Source: Roseateles sp. (GTDB lineage Bacteria; Pseudomonadota; Gammaproteobacteria; Burkholderiales; Burkholderiaceae). From it: a DNA stretch of 33,568 bases. Under the pieces are notes generated by a model. It was not told where the DNA came from and searched no databases. It was given only the letters and a program-made list of their open reading frames with translations. The position numbers and the translations under genes are program-made. Location: positions 1 to 33,568 of the forward strand of contig JAFAMW010000056.1 of assembly GCA_019232985.1 (NCBI GenBank), given 5' to 3'. Shown here piece after piece: positions 1 to 7,713 of this stretch (positions within the stretch are counted from its first letter, which is position 1; each line of letters begins with the position of its first letter).

Positions 1-605
1 GACGCGACGAAATGCTCGGCCCCGTCCGCGCCGACGCCGAGCACGAGCGGCGAACCCTCGCGCGCGGCGACGACGCGTTGCGGCTCGTCGCGGCAGAACA
101 CGGCCACGGCGTAGGCGCCCTTCAGGCGCGGCAGCGCCTGCTGCACGGCCTCGAGCAGGTCGCCGCTGTAATGCTGGTCGATCAGGTGGGCGATGACCTC
201 GGTGTCGGTCTGGCTCGTGAACACGTAGCCGCGCGCCTGGAGCTCGGCGCGCAGCTCGTCGTGGTTTTCGATGATGCCGTTGTGCACGAGCGCGATGCGG
301 CCGGTGCCGGCTTCGGCCGCGGCGCCCGGGCCCGACGAGAAATGCGGGTGCGCGTTGTGCACGGCCGGCGCGCCGTGGGTGGCCCAGCGCGTGTGCGCGA
401 TGCCAGTGCCCGAGGCGATGCCGTCCTCGGCCGTCAGCGCGATCAGCTCGGCGACGCGCGAGGTGCTGCGCGCGCGGCGCAGGCCGCCGCCCTGGTGCAC
501 GGCGACGCCGCAGGAGTCGTAGCCGCGGTACTCGAGGCGCTTGAGGCCTTCGATCAGGACCGGAACGATGTTGCGCGGACTGACGGCGCCGACGATGCCA
601 CACAT
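1..605 (-). CDS. glmS: Glutamine--fructose-6-phosphate aminotransferase, N-terminal part (truncated by window edge)
   Basis: The gene reads leftward from an ATG at 605 and runs off the window, so about 201 residues are visible of a family usually near 610. The protein starts MCGIVGA, which places the N-terminal nucleophile Cys directly after the initiator Met, the hallmark of class II glutamine amidotransferases. Further family motifs follow: LEYRGYDS, the HTRWATHG block, HNGIIENH and a TDTEVIAHL segment. The enzyme takes ammonia from glutamine and turns fructose-6-phosphate into glucosamine-6-phosphate, the first step to UDP-GlcNAc for peptidoglycan and lipopolysaccharide. It acts in the cytoplasm. 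The isomerase (SIS) domains lie outside the window. It is divergent from the Lrp-type gene across an AT-rich gap. I see no frameshift. Identification is secure from the motifs. Confidence 0.96.
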   Translation of the reverse strand, partial: MCGIVGAVSPRNIVPVLIEGLKRLEYRGYDSCGVAVHQGGGLRRARSTSRVAELIALTAEDGIASGTGIAHTRWATHGAPAVHNAHPHFSSGPGAAAEAGTGRIALVHNGIIENHDELRAELQARGYVFTSQTDTEVIAHLIDQHYSGDLLEAVQQALPRLKGAYAVAVFCRDEPQRVVAAREGSPLVLGVGADGAEHFVA

Positions 606-744
606 GCTGGGACTTCCTGTGGGATTTTTGATGGGCGGATGCTATGGAGCCCTGTGGAAAATTAGTTTGCAAATAAAAAACGTTATTGGTGGATAATTTC
701 ATCAACTGCTAAAGACGAAATTTTCATCCATTTCATATCAATAA
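606..744. promoter_or_regulatory. AT-rich divergent promoter region between glmS and the Lrp-type gene
   Basis: This 139-base gap is strikingly AT-rich against its GC-rich flanks and must carry the promoters of both divergent genes. On the plus strand a GATAAT hexamer at 692-697 lies 19 bases after TTGCAA at 667-672, a loose sigma-70 match. An imperfect 15-base dyad at 714-728 (arms GACGAAA and TTTCATC around one base) sits just before the regulator start at 745 and would suit an Lrp-type operator. Exact promoter positions are not certain. Confidence 0.5.
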
Positions 745-1230
745 ATGGACGATAAATCCATACCACTCGATGCCACCGACCTCCGCCTGCTCGACCTGCT
801 CCAGCAGGACGCGTCGCCGACCAACCAGGCGCTCGCCGCGCGCGCCCATGTCTCGCCGGCGACCTGCCTGCGCCGCGTCAAGCGCCTCGAGGACGCCGGC
901 CTGATCGAGCGCCGCGTCGCCCTGCTCTCGCCCGACAGGCTCGGCGCGGGCCTGTCGGCGATCGTCGAGGTCACGCTCGACCGCCAGGGCGCCGAGCACC
1001 TCGACGCGTTCGAGGCCCAGGTGCTCGACGCGCCTGAGGTCCAGCAATGCTGGCGCGTGTCGCCGGGGCCGGACTTCGTGCTCGTGGTCCACGTGCCCGA
1101 CATGGCCGCCTATGCGCTGCTCGCCCAGCGCCTGCTCACGCAGCAGGCCAATGTGCGCAACGTGAAGAGCTACTTCGCGGTCAAGCGCGCGAAGTTCGCG
1201 CCCCGCCTGTCCCTGCCGCGAACGACCTGA
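745..1230 (+). CDS. Lrp/AsnC family transcriptional regulator
   Basis: This 161-residue protein has the standard size and layout of the leucine-responsive (Lrp/AsnC) family. The N-terminal winged helix-turn-helix covers about residues 9-60, with LRLLDLLQQDA followed by a recognition helix around HVSPATCLRRVKRLE and the turn into GLIERR. A C-terminal RAM ligand-binding and oligomerisation domain covers about 70-150. Such proteins usually form octamers that bend DNA and respond to an amino acid. The ATG at 745 is right for the family N-terminus. The gene is divergent from glmS, and the AT-rich gap with an imperfect dyad near 721 suggests self-regulation. The target amino acid and regulon cannot be read from the sequence. 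Lrp proper is possible, but I leave the symbol empty. Confidence 0.93.
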   Translation: MDDKSIPLDATDLRLLDLLQQDASPTNQALAARAHVSPATCLRRVKRLEDAGLIERRVALLSPDRLGAGLSAIVEVTLDRQGAEHLDAFEAQVLDAPEVQQCWRVSPGPDFVLVVHVPDMAAYALLAQRLLTQQANVRNVKSYFAVKRAKFAPRLSLPRTT

Positions 1231-1303
1231 AACATCCGGAAAGACGGCTTTCAGCAAGCCCTGCCTATCATGGGCCGGTCCCTCGCAGTCCGGAGGAAGC
1301 CGA

Positions 1304-2521
1304 ATGACCGCCCTGATCAACGCCCTGCTCGACAGCCTGCGCCGCCAGGCCGCCGAGCGCGATTTCGCCGTGCAGCTCGCGTTCTGGGACGGCACCCGCG
1401 CGCGCCTGAGCGGCCCGACCCAGCGCGACAGCCCGGTCACGCTGCACCTGAAGCGGCCGGCCGCCGTGCTCGCGCTGCTGCGCGCCGACCTCGCTCGCCT
1501 GGGCCGCGCCTATGTGGAGGACGCGATCGACGTCGAGGGCCCGGCCGCCGCAGTCGTGCGCGTCGCGACCGAGCTTGCCGCGCCGGCCGAGGCGACGCGC
1601 CGACGCCGCCTGAGCTGGGCGCCGTGGCGCCACAGCCGGCGCCGCGACGCGCGCGCGATCGCCCACCATTACGACGTCTCGAACGCGTTCTACAGCCTCT
1701 GGCTCGACCCGCGCCTCGTCTACTCCTGCGCCTATTTCCGCAGCGACGCCGACACGCTCGAGCAGGCCCAGGAGCACAAGCTCGACCTGATCTGCCGCAA
1801 GCTCCAGCTGCAGCCCGGCGAGCACCTGCTCGACATCGGCTGCGGCTGGGGCGCGCTCGTGCTGTGGGCCGCGCGGCATTACGGCGTGAGCGCGGTCGGC
1901 GTGACGCTCAGCGAGAACCAGGCCGCGCTCGCGCGCGAGCGCGTCAAGGCCGCGGGGCTCGAGGGCCGCGTCGAGATCCGCCTGCAGGACTACCGCGAGA
2001 TCCCCGAGGCCGACGGCTACGACAAGATCGCCTCGGTCGGCATGTTCGAGCATGTCGGCCACAAGAACCTGCCGATCTACTTCGGCGCCGTGCGCCGCCT
2101 GCTGCGCGAGGGCGGGCTGTTCCTCAACCACGGCATCACCGAGCTCAGCGACCCCGACAGCGGCGTGCGCTCGGGCGCCGGCGACTTCATCGAGCGCTAC
2201 GTGTTCCCGGAGGGCGAGCTGCCGACGCTGGCCCATGCGATCGAGCAGATGGCGCGCCAGAAACTCGAGGTCTACGACGTCGAGGGCCTGCGCCCGCATT
2301 ACGCGCGCACGCTCACGCATTGGGTCGAGCGCCTCGAGGCGCAGCGCGAGGCCGCGCTCGCGCTCGTGCCCGAGGCGACCTGGCGGATCTGGCGCGTCTA
2401 CCTGGCCGGCAGCGCGCTCGCGTTCGAGCGCGGCTGGATCTCGATCCACCAGGTGCTCGCGACCAAGTGCGAGGCCGGGCCGAGCACCCAGCCGGGCACG
2501 CGCGACTACCTGCTGAGCTGA
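1304..2521 (+). CDS. Cyclopropane-fatty-acyl-phospholipid synthase family methyltransferase
   Basis: This 405-residue protein has the two-part layout of CFA synthases: an N-terminal lipid-interacting region (about 1-110) and a SAM-dependent methyltransferase domain (about 115-400). Visible motifs are the family block HHYDVSNAFY (121-130), YSCAYF with its conserved Cys near 142, the SAM-binding loop LLDIGCGWG (175-183) and a GMFEHVG segment. The reaction adds a methylene bridge from S-adenosylmethionine across the double bond of unsaturated membrane phospholipids, often for acid or stationary-phase tolerance. A strong ribosome-binding site (GGAGG at 1292-1296) lies 7 bases before the ATG. The gene follows the Lrp-type gene by 73 bases on the same strand and may be co-transcribed. 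Related paralogues modify other lipids, so the exact product is inferred. Confidence 0.93.
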   Translation: MTALINALLDSLRRQAAERDFAVQLAFWDGTRARLSGPTQRDSPVTLHLKRPAAVLALLRADLARLGRAYVEDAIDVEGPAAAVVRVATELAAPAEATRRRRLSWAPWRHSRRRDARAIAHHYDVSNAFYSLWLDPRLVYSCAYFRSDADTLEQAQEHKLDLICRKLQLQPGEHLLDIGCGWGALVLWAARHYGVSAVGVTLSENQAALARERVKAAGLEGRVEIRLQDYREIPEADGYDKIASVGMFEHVGHKNLPIYFGAVRRLLREGGLFLNHGITELSDPDSGVRSGAGDFIERYVFPEGELPTLAHAIEQMARQKLEVYDVEGLRPHYARTLTHWVERLEAQREAALALVPEATWRIWRVYLAGSALAFERGWISIHQVLATKCEAGPSTQPGTRDYLLS

Positions 2522-2631
2522 GCGGTCATCAGGCAGTGATTTCGATAGCACGCGGCGTGGTTTTGCTGGATTCGCTTGTTTCGTTCGTTTCGCTCAAGAC
2601 GTAGAATTGCTCTCCAGAAGTGGAGACGCTC
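2522..2631 (+). promoter_or_regulatory. Leader of the antitoxin gene with short repeats
   Basis: The base composition falls here compared with the flanking core genes. A TTCG/TTTCG-rich run (about 2571-2594) is framed by CTTG (2575-2578) and CAAG (2595-2598), and a TAGAAT hexamer lies at 2602-2607. Antitoxins of this type bind their own promoter, so this is the likely operator. A GGAG at 2622-2625 serves the ATG at 2632. The promoter itself is only suggested. Confidence 0.35.
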
Positions 2632-3105
2632 ATGAACGCACCCAGTCGACGAGTTCCGCGCTTGCCCAGTGACCGCGAGATCGCACAGGCCCGAGAAGCA
2701 AGCCGCCAACTGGCCCGCTTGCTTCCCGCCGAAGATGAGGAGGACGCTGCGAATTCCCCGGCGCTGCGCCTCGTCACGGCCGACAACCAACACGAAATGA
2801 TTGCCCTGCCGCCCGGTGCATTGCGTCTGCTGGTGGACATGTTGACCCAGTTGGGCCAGGGCCGGGCCGTGACGGTACTGCCGCAAAATGCCGAGCTCAC
2901 GACCCAGGAAGTGGCCAACTACTTGAATGTGTCCCGCCCCTACGTGGTGAGCCTGATCGAGCAGAACAAACTGCCCGCTCGCAAGGTGGGTACGCGTCGG
3001 CGCGTGGCGTTTGATGACCTGCTGCGCTTCGACGAGCAGCAGCGGGCTCGTCAGCGAGCCGCACTGGACGAACTGGCTCGCATCGACGCCGAACTAGGCC
3101 TTTGA
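2632..3105 (+). CDS. Excisionase-family helix-turn-helix protein, antitoxin of a degraded PIN-type module
   Basis: The 157-residue product has an N-terminal region of about 85 residues and a C-terminal MerR/excisionase-type helix-turn-helix (about 86-135) with LTTQEVANYLNVSRPYV, an LIEQNKLPARKVGTRRR wing and the ending DELARIDAELGL. This is the usual antitoxin partner of one class of PIN-domain toxins, in which the HTH protein represses the pair and neutralises the ribonuclease. I chose ATG 2632 because GGAG lies 6 bases upstream; an in-frame GTG at 2620 is possible. The next gene, 22 bases downstream, is a deleted PIN toxin, so this antitoxin appears to be an orphan. Composition is lower in GC than the neighbouring core genes and suggests acquisition. 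The domain call is firm, and the antitoxin role rests on the neighbour. Confidence 0.85.
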   Translation: MNAPSRRVPRLPSDREIAQAREASRQLARLLPAEDEEDAANSPALRLVTADNQHEMIALPPGALRLLVDMLTQLGQGRAVTVLPQNAELTTQEVANYLNVSRPYVVSLIEQNKLPARKVGTRRRVAFDDLLRFDEQQRARQRAALDELARIDAELGL

Positions 3106-3127
3106 GGTCGAAAGCTTGGCAAGTGAG

Positions 3128-3305
3128 ATGGGCCACCTCACTGCCTTGCTCGACGCGAACGTACTTCATAGCCAGCCCCTCACGAGTCTGCTGTTGGAGC
3201 TGGCGTCACCCGCCCAATACGCCAAGTGCCTTTATCGACACCCTGGAGCGCACGGGCCTGCCCGAAACCGCTGCGGCCCTGCGAGAGCTGTTCGCGGCAG
3301 GCTGA
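3128..3305 (+). pseudogene. PIN-domain toxin remnant with internal deletion and frame change
   Basis: From the ATG at 3128 the frame encodes about 26 residues typical of a PIN-toxin N-terminus, including ALLDANVL with the first catalytic Asp, followed by LTSLLLELA. At about 3203-3209 this meaning stops. A different frame then encodes the typical C-terminus of the same family, FIDTLERTGLPETAAALREL, ending in a TGA at 3303-3305. The two ends lie about 60 codons apart end to end, whereas family members are around 180-190 residues. The middle, with the other acidic active-site residues, is therefore missing and the junction is out of frame. The toxin cannot be active. The stop lies one base before the end of the convergent rlmI gene. 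The reading of both ends comes from familiarity with the family, not from an alignment. Confidence 0.82.
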
Positions 3306-3306
3306 G

Positions 3307-4488
3307 TCAAGTCCGCATCAGCAACAGGCCCTTCAGGTACTCCCCTTCGGGGAAGCGGATCGTCTGCGGGTGGTCGGGCGCCGCGCCGACGCGCTCGAGG
3401 ATCGGCCCGTCGACGCCCGCGTCGAGGCCCGCGCCCGCGACGATCTTGTGGAACAGGTCGGGCGGGATGCCGCCCGAGCACGAGAACGTGAACAGCAGGC
3501 CGCCCGGCGCGAGCAGCTGCAGGCCGAGCCGGTTGATGTCCTTGTAGGCGCGCGCCGCGCGCTCGGCGTGGGCGCTCGTCGGCGCGTACTTGGGCGGGTC
3601 GAGCACGATCGCGTCGAAGCGCCGGCCCTCGCGCACGAACCCGCGCAGCGCCTTGTTCACGTCGGCGTCGAGCGCCGTGTGGCGCGCGGCGTCGAAGCCG
3701 TTCAGCGCGACATGGGCCTCGGCGCGCGCGAGCGCGGGCGCCGACGACTCGATGCTCGTGACCTCGGCCGCGCCGCCCGCGAGCGCCGCGACCGAGAAGC
3801 CGCCCGTGTAGCTGAAGCAGTTGAGCACGGACTTCGCGCCGTAATGCTTGACCACCTCGGCGAAGCGCCGGCGGTTGTCGCGCTGGTCGAGGTAGTAGCC
3901 GGTCTTGTGGCCCTCGGCGACGTCGAGCGTCAGGCGCCACGCGTGCTCGCGGATCGTCAGCTCGGTCGCGCCGTCGCCGGCGAGCCAGCCGGTGCTCTCG
4001 GCGAGGCCTTCGAGCCCGCGCACGCTCGCGTCCGAGCGCTCGTACAGGCGCGCAAGGCCGGTCTGCTCGAGCAGGGCCGCGCAGATCGGCTGCTTCCAGC
4101 GCTCGACGCCGGCCGCGCCGAACTGCGCGACGAGCGTGTCGGCGTAGCGGTCGACGACGAGGCCCGGCAGGCCGTCGGCCTCGCCGTGGACCAATCGCTG
4201 CGCGTCGGAGTCGACCGCGAGGCGCGCGCGCAGCGCGAGCGCGGTCGCGACGCGGCGCGCAAAGAAGGCCGCGTCGATGCGCTCCGCTTCATCGAAGCTC
4301 CACGCGCGCAGGCGGATCTGCGACTGCGGGCTGTACGCGGCCCAGCACAGGAACGCGCCCTCGGCCGACTCGACACGCACGGTCTCGCCGGCGTCGGCGC
4401 CGCCGCGCTGGACCGAGCTCTCGAACACCCAGGGGTGGCGCTTGAGCAGCGAGCGCTCACGGCCCGCCCGGATCACGATGCGTTTCAT
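3307..4488 (-). CDS. rlmI: 23S rRNA (cytosine-C5)-methyltransferase RlmI family
   Basis: This 393-residue protein matches the RlmI family in length (E. coli 396) and layout: an N-terminal PUA RNA-binding domain (about 1-75, with LLKRHPWVFESSV), a central linker domain and a C-terminal Rossmann methyltransferase. Visible motifs are DGLPGLVVDRY, the YYLDQRDNR block, LNCFSYTGGFSVAA for SAM binding, LDPPKYA, and FTFSCSGG with the Cys expected of an m5C methyltransferase. The E. coli enzyme methylates C1962 of 23S rRNA. The gene is last in the long minus-strand operon, 12 bases after the glycine-rich exported protein. Its 3' end abuts the toxin remnant on the other strand. Related proteins (RlmK/RlmL type) are less likely because of the PUA domain at the N-terminus. 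Confidence 0.92.
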   Translation of the reverse strand: MKRIVIRAGRERSLLKRHPWVFESSVQRGGADAGETVRVESAEGAFLCWAAYSPQSQIRLRAWSFDEAERIDAAFFARRVATALALRARLAVDSDAQRLVHGEADGLPGLVVDRYADTLVAQFGAAGVERWKQPICAALLEQTGLARLYERSDASVRGLEGLAESTGWLAGDGATELTIREHAWRLTLDVAEGHKTGYYLDQRDNRRRFAEVVKHYGAKSVLNCFSYTGGFSVAALAGGAAEVTSIESSAPALARAEAHVALNGFDAARHTALDADVNKALRGFVREGRRFDAIVLDPPKYAPTSAHAERAARAYKDINRLGLQLLAPGGLLFTFSCSGGIPPDLFHKIVAGAGLDAGVDGPILERVGAAPDHPQTIRFPEGEYLKGLLLMRT

Positions 4489-4500
4489 GCGGCCGGCTCC

Positions 4501-6060
4501 TTACTGCTCGAGCGTGCCGTAGGCGTAGCCGAGCATGACGCTGAACATCGTCGACGTGGTCTTGTTCTCGCCGCGCAGCACGCGCCACTGGCCGAGGCCG
4601 GTGCGCAGCTGCAGGCGCTCGCCGAGCGACCATTGCGCCCAGGCCTCGCCCTGGCCGACCGCGCCGCGCCCGACGTCGACGCTGCCGCCGCCGGCCGCGC
4701 CGCCGAGCAGCTCGGCACCGACGCGCAGGCGCGGCAGGCCGAAGGCGCCCAGGCGCGGCGACTGCAGGCCGAGGCCCAGCAGCGCGATCGAGTAGCCGCC
4801 CGCGCCGCCGAACGCGCCGCTGCCGGCCTGGGCCACGCCGTAGACGCTGTCGGTGAGGTCGCGCGTGACGACGATCATCAGGTCGCTCGCCTCGATCTTG
4901 GTGCCGTCCTTGCGCCGCATCGTCGGCAGGTGCTCGAAGCCCGCGAAGATCTGCTGGCGCCGCACCTCGCCCTCGTCGCTGTTCGCCTGGCCCGTGTAGT
5001 CGAACACATGGTCGAGCGGCACCGACAGGCCCGCGCGCGCATAGGCGGTCGAGAACTGCCCCGACGGCGCCTTCATGAAGCCCGCGCCGAGGTGCAGGCT
5101 CACGCCGCCCGGGCCGATCCAGCGCAGCGTCGGGCCCGCGCGCAGCAGCAGGCCGTCGCCGGTGTTGACGCCGCCGCCGCCGCCGACGCCCGCGCCGAGC
5201 TCGCCGCCGAGACGCAGCCTCGGCGTGAACAACGGCCAGTCCTGGCCGAGCTTGGCGATCACGTCCATATAGCCGGCCGCGCCACCGCCGGCGGCGGCCG
5301 CGTCGACGCCCCACCAGCTGCCTTCGGCGATGTACTGGCGCAGGTCGGCGCCGAGCACCGGCTTGTGGCCGAGCGGCTGGCCGCTGAGGTCGCGCGAACT
5401 CGCGCGCGGCGCGTAGACGCCGGCGAACAGCATGACCTCGTCGACGCCGATGCCGGTGCGCCCGCCGGTGTGGCCGGTGCGGCCCTCGTCGGTCGGCGCG
5501 AACGCGGCGAAGTTGGTCGAGCGCCCGATCACGAGCGTGAGCGAGGGCCGGCCGCGCACATTGCCGCTCGGGTAGAGCAGCTCGGCGACGCCGATGCCGG
5601 TGTACACGCCCGAGTCGAGCTCGGTGCGGATCGACAGCTCGGGGCGCAGCATCAGGCCGCCGCCGTAGTTGACGGCGCCGCCGCCGCGGCCGCCGCCGGC
5701 ACCCGCGTAGAGCCCGGCCGCGACATGGCTGTGCGGGCCGAGGCGCCAGCGCCGCTGCACCGACACGCCCCAGTTGATCAGGCCGCCGAAGTGGCCGCCG
5801 TCGGCACCGTAGCCCGACACGCCGACGCCCCAGGCGTCGTTGACGGCGACGTAGTAGCTCAGGCCCAGCATCTCGACGCGCGAGCCGTCGGGCATGCGCC
5901 CCGTCGTGCGGCTGAGCTCGATCGCCGCGGGCTGCGCCGCGCCGACGCGCGCGAACGGCGCCTGCGAGCCGTCGGGCGCGTCGGCACGGGCGGACGGTGC
6001 GGCGGCGAGGATCGCGACAAGCGCTGCGGCGCGGGCGACGGCGAACGGCTTCATCATCAT
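4501..6060 (-). CDS. Exported glycine-rich protein of three internal repeats, unknown function, probably outer membrane
   Basis: I do not recognise a characterised family. The 519-residue product begins with a clear signal peptide (KPFAVARAAALVAILAA, cleavage near AAPSARA-D at about 27). The mature part is made of alternating short strands and glycine clusters, with almost no cysteine, as in beta-barrel or surface proteins. I see three diverged repeats of about 160-170 residues. The marks are AWGVG (76), WWGVD (249) and VYGVA (406); then GGGRGGGAVN (122), GVGGGGGVN (291) and GGAAGGGSVDVG (453); and FAGVY (212) with FAGFE (372). The last residues (MLGYAYGTLEQ) have an outer-membrane-strand look. 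The start codon overlaps the xerC stop as ATGA, and two more ATGs follow at once, so the exact start is uncertain by two codons. Function is unknown. Confidence 0.8.
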   Translation of the reverse strand: MMMKPFAVARAAALVAILAAAPSARADAPDGSQAPFARVGAAQPAAIELSRTTGRMPDGSRVEMLGLSYYVAVNDAWGVGVSGYGADGGHFGGLINWGVSVQRRWRLGPHSHVAAGLYAGAGGGRGGGAVNYGGGLMLRPELSIRTELDSGVYTGIGVAELLYPSGNVRGRPSLTLVIGRSTNFAAFAPTDEGRTGHTGGRTGIGVDEVMLFAGVYAPRASSRDLSGQPLGHKPVLGADLRQYIAEGSWWGVDAAAAGGGAAGYMDVIAKLGQDWPLFTPRLRLGGELGAGVGGGGGVNTGDGLLLRAGPTLRWIGPGGVSLHLGAGFMKAPSGQFSTAYARAGLSVPLDHVFDYTGQANSDEGEVRRQQIFAGFEHLPTMRRKDGTKIEASDLMIVVTRDLTDSVYGVAQAGSGAFGGAGGYSIALLGLGLQSPRLGAFGLPRLRVGAELLGGAAGGGSVDVGRGAVGQGEAWAQWSLGERLQLRTGLGQWRVLRGENKTTSTMFSVMLGYAYGTLEQ

Positions 6061-7013
6061 TTTTTCTTGGCGCGCGGGTGCGCGGCGTCGTAGACCCGGG
6101 CGAGGTGCTGGTAGTCCAGCGCCGTGTAGACCTGGGTCGTCGTGATATGGGCGTGGCCGAGCAGCTCCTGCACGGCGCGCAGGTCGCCGCTCGACTGCAG
6201 CAGGTGCGAGGCGAACGAGTGGCGCAGCATATGCGGATGCACATGGGTCGGCAGGCCGGCGGCGAGCGCGCGCTGCGCGAGCAGCCGGCGCACCTGCGGC
6301 GCGCCGAGCCGGCCGCCGCGCACGCCGGTGAACAGCGCGGCCTCGCCGGGCTTCGCGGTGCGCACCGCGAGCCAGGCGCGCAGCGCCGCGAGCGCGGGCG
6401 CGCCGAGCGGCACGCTGCGGCGTTTGCCGCCCTTGCCGAGCACCTGGGCCTCGGCCGCGTCGAGGTCGACCCAGCCATGCGCGTCGCGCGAGGCCTGCAC
6501 GTCGAGCCCCGTGAGCTCGCCGACGCGCAAGCCGCCGCCGTAGAGCAGCTCGACGAGCGCGTGGGCAAGGCGCTCGGCGCGCAGCTCGGCGCCGGCCAGC
6601 GCGTAGCTCGCGAGCTGGACCGCGTCGTCGACCGACAGCGCCTTGGGCAGGGGCTTCGCGGCCTTGGGGCCGCGCAGGCCGTCGAACGGATTGCTCGCGA
6701 CGCGGCCCTCGCGGCCGAGCCAGCGGTAGAAGCCGCGCCAGGCCGACAGCACGAGCGCGATCGAGCGGGGCGCGAGGCCGCCTTCGGCGTGCAGGCGCGC
6801 GACCCAGCGGCGCGGCTGGTGGCCGGCGAGCCTGAGCGGGTCGACACCGTCGCGCGCGGCCTCGGCCGCGAGGCGCTCGAGCGCGGACTCGTAGAGCGCG
6901 AGCGTGCGCGCGGCGAGCCGGCGCGTCACGCGCAGCTGCTCGAGCCAGGCCGCGCCGAACTCGGGCAGGCGCGGCGCCCGCTCAGGCTGCTGCGCGGCGA
7001 GGGCTTCAGGCAT
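6057..7013 (-). CDS. xerC: Tyrosine recombinase XerC
   Basis: The 318-residue protein has an N-terminal SAM-like core-binding domain (about 15-105) and a catalytic domain (about 125-310). All catalytic positions are present: Arg163 in GGGLRVGELTG, Lys194 in LGKGGKRR, His261 and Arg264 in HPHMLRHS, His287 in LLGHAHI and the nucleophile Tyr296 in TTQVYT. With XerD it resolves chromosome dimers at dif during division. I chose ATG 7013, which overlaps the end of the DUF484 gene by eight bases; an upstream in-frame start would add 16 residues of low-complexity sequence with no family likeness. Position after dapF and a DUF484 gene is the classical xerC neighbourhood in Proteobacteria, which favours XerC over XerD or a mobile integrase. 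Confidence 0.95.
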   Translation of the reverse strand: MPEALAAQQPERAPRLPEFGAAWLEQLRVTRRLAARTLALYESALERLAAEAARDGVDPLRLAGHQPRRWVARLHAEGGLAPRSIALVLSAWRGFYRWLGREGRVASNPFDGLRGPKAAKPLPKALSVDDAVQLASYALAGAELRAERLAHALVELLYGGGLRVGELTGLDVQASRDAHGWVDLDAAEAQVLGKGGKRRSVPLGAPALAALRAWLAVRTAKPGEAALFTGVRGGRLGAPQVRRLLAQRALAAGLPTHVHPHMLRHSFASHLLQSSGDLRAVQELLGHAHITTTQVYTALDYQHLARVYDAAHPRAKKK

Positions 7014-7713
7014 CGAGCAGGCGCGCGAGCGCGGCGCTCGCGATGTCGCCGATGCGCGCAAGGAACTCGGTGCCCATCTCGGCCGTGTAGCGCGTCGGGT
7101 CGGGCGAGCCGAGCACGAGCAGGCCGAAGCTCTGCGGCTCGCGCGCGCCGTCGCGCTCGAGCTCGCGCGTGAGCGGGATCAGCGCGAGCGAGGTCGCCGT
7201 GCCGCCGCCCTCGGCCTCGCCGAGCCAGCGCGCGGCCTCGAAGCCCGAGTTGATGCCGCAATAGGGCTGCGTGAGGCTCGCCGCGAAGCTCTTCACGTCG
7301 GCGCTGACGGCTTGCGCGAACTCGGCCTCGGCGTGCTGCGCCGCGACGCCCCACAGGCGCAGGCCGGCCTGCGGGATCAGGAACTGGTGGCGCAGCTCGC
7401 GCGTGAGCACGCGGGGCACGTCGGCCGCCGCGGCCGTGCGCATCAGCGCCACCGTCCACAGGTGCAGGCGGTCGGCGATGCCGACGTTCTCCTGGCCGTG
7501 GCGGATCATCTCCATGATCTTGAGCTCCAGGCCCTTGATGCGCGCGCGCAGCATCTCGGCCTGGCGCTCCTGCAGCGAGACCGCGCGGTGGCCTTGCGGG
7601 TGGGTCAGCTGGATCGTCGCGAGCAGCTCGGCGTGGCGCTCGAAGAAGCCCGGCGTGTTGGCCAGGAAGTCGGCGATGTCCTGTTCGGTAATGCCTTGGG
7701 TCGGTTCGCTCAC
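7006..7713 (-). CDS. DUF484 family protein (GAF-like)
   Basis: The 235-residue product begins [16 protein letters not shown] after a GTG start and carries the DUF484 signature [19 protein letters not shown] followed by a coiled-coil-like stretch ([21 protein letters not shown] cut by family-typical charges, about 47-70) and a GAF-like domain (about 85-230) ending in [18 protein letters not shown]. The biochemical role of the family is not established, but it sits between dapF and xerC in many Proteobacteria. Here the GTG start overlaps the dapF stop (GTGA) and its own end overlaps the xerC start, so translation is probably coupled. There is no signal peptide or membrane segment, so it should be cytoplasmic. 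The start at 7713 fits the family length. Confidence 0.9.
   Translation of the reverse strand: MSEPTQGITEQDIADFLANTPGFFERHAELLATIQLTHPQGHRAVSLQERQAEMLRARIKGLELKIMEMIRHGQENVGIADRLHLWTVALMRTAAAADVPRVLTRELRHQFLIPQAGLRLWGVAAQHAEAEFAQAVSADVKSFAASLTQPYCGINSGFEAARWLGEAEGGGTATSLALIPLTRELERDGAREPQSFGLLVLGSPDPTRYTAEMGTEFLARIGDIASAALARLLDA

Noticed and set aside
3116..3547. A 143-codon open frame beginning in the toxin remnant
   Set aside because: Only its first 30 or so codons look like a PIN toxin. The rest runs into the antisense of rlmI and has no family likeness, so I call a deleted pseudogene ending at 3305 in the other frame.
3226..6093. A very long open frame on the plus strand across rlmI and the glycine-rich protein gene
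   Set aside because: It is a shadow of the two minus-strand genes, which have clear family motifs or a signal peptide. Its product is Arg/Ala-rich low-complexity sequence typical of the wrong frame in GC-rich DNA.
6057..7013. A phage or transposon integrase in place of XerC
   Set aside because: The size, catalytic residues and dapF-DUF484 neighbourhood are those of chromosomal XerC, and there are no attachment-site repeats or phage genes.
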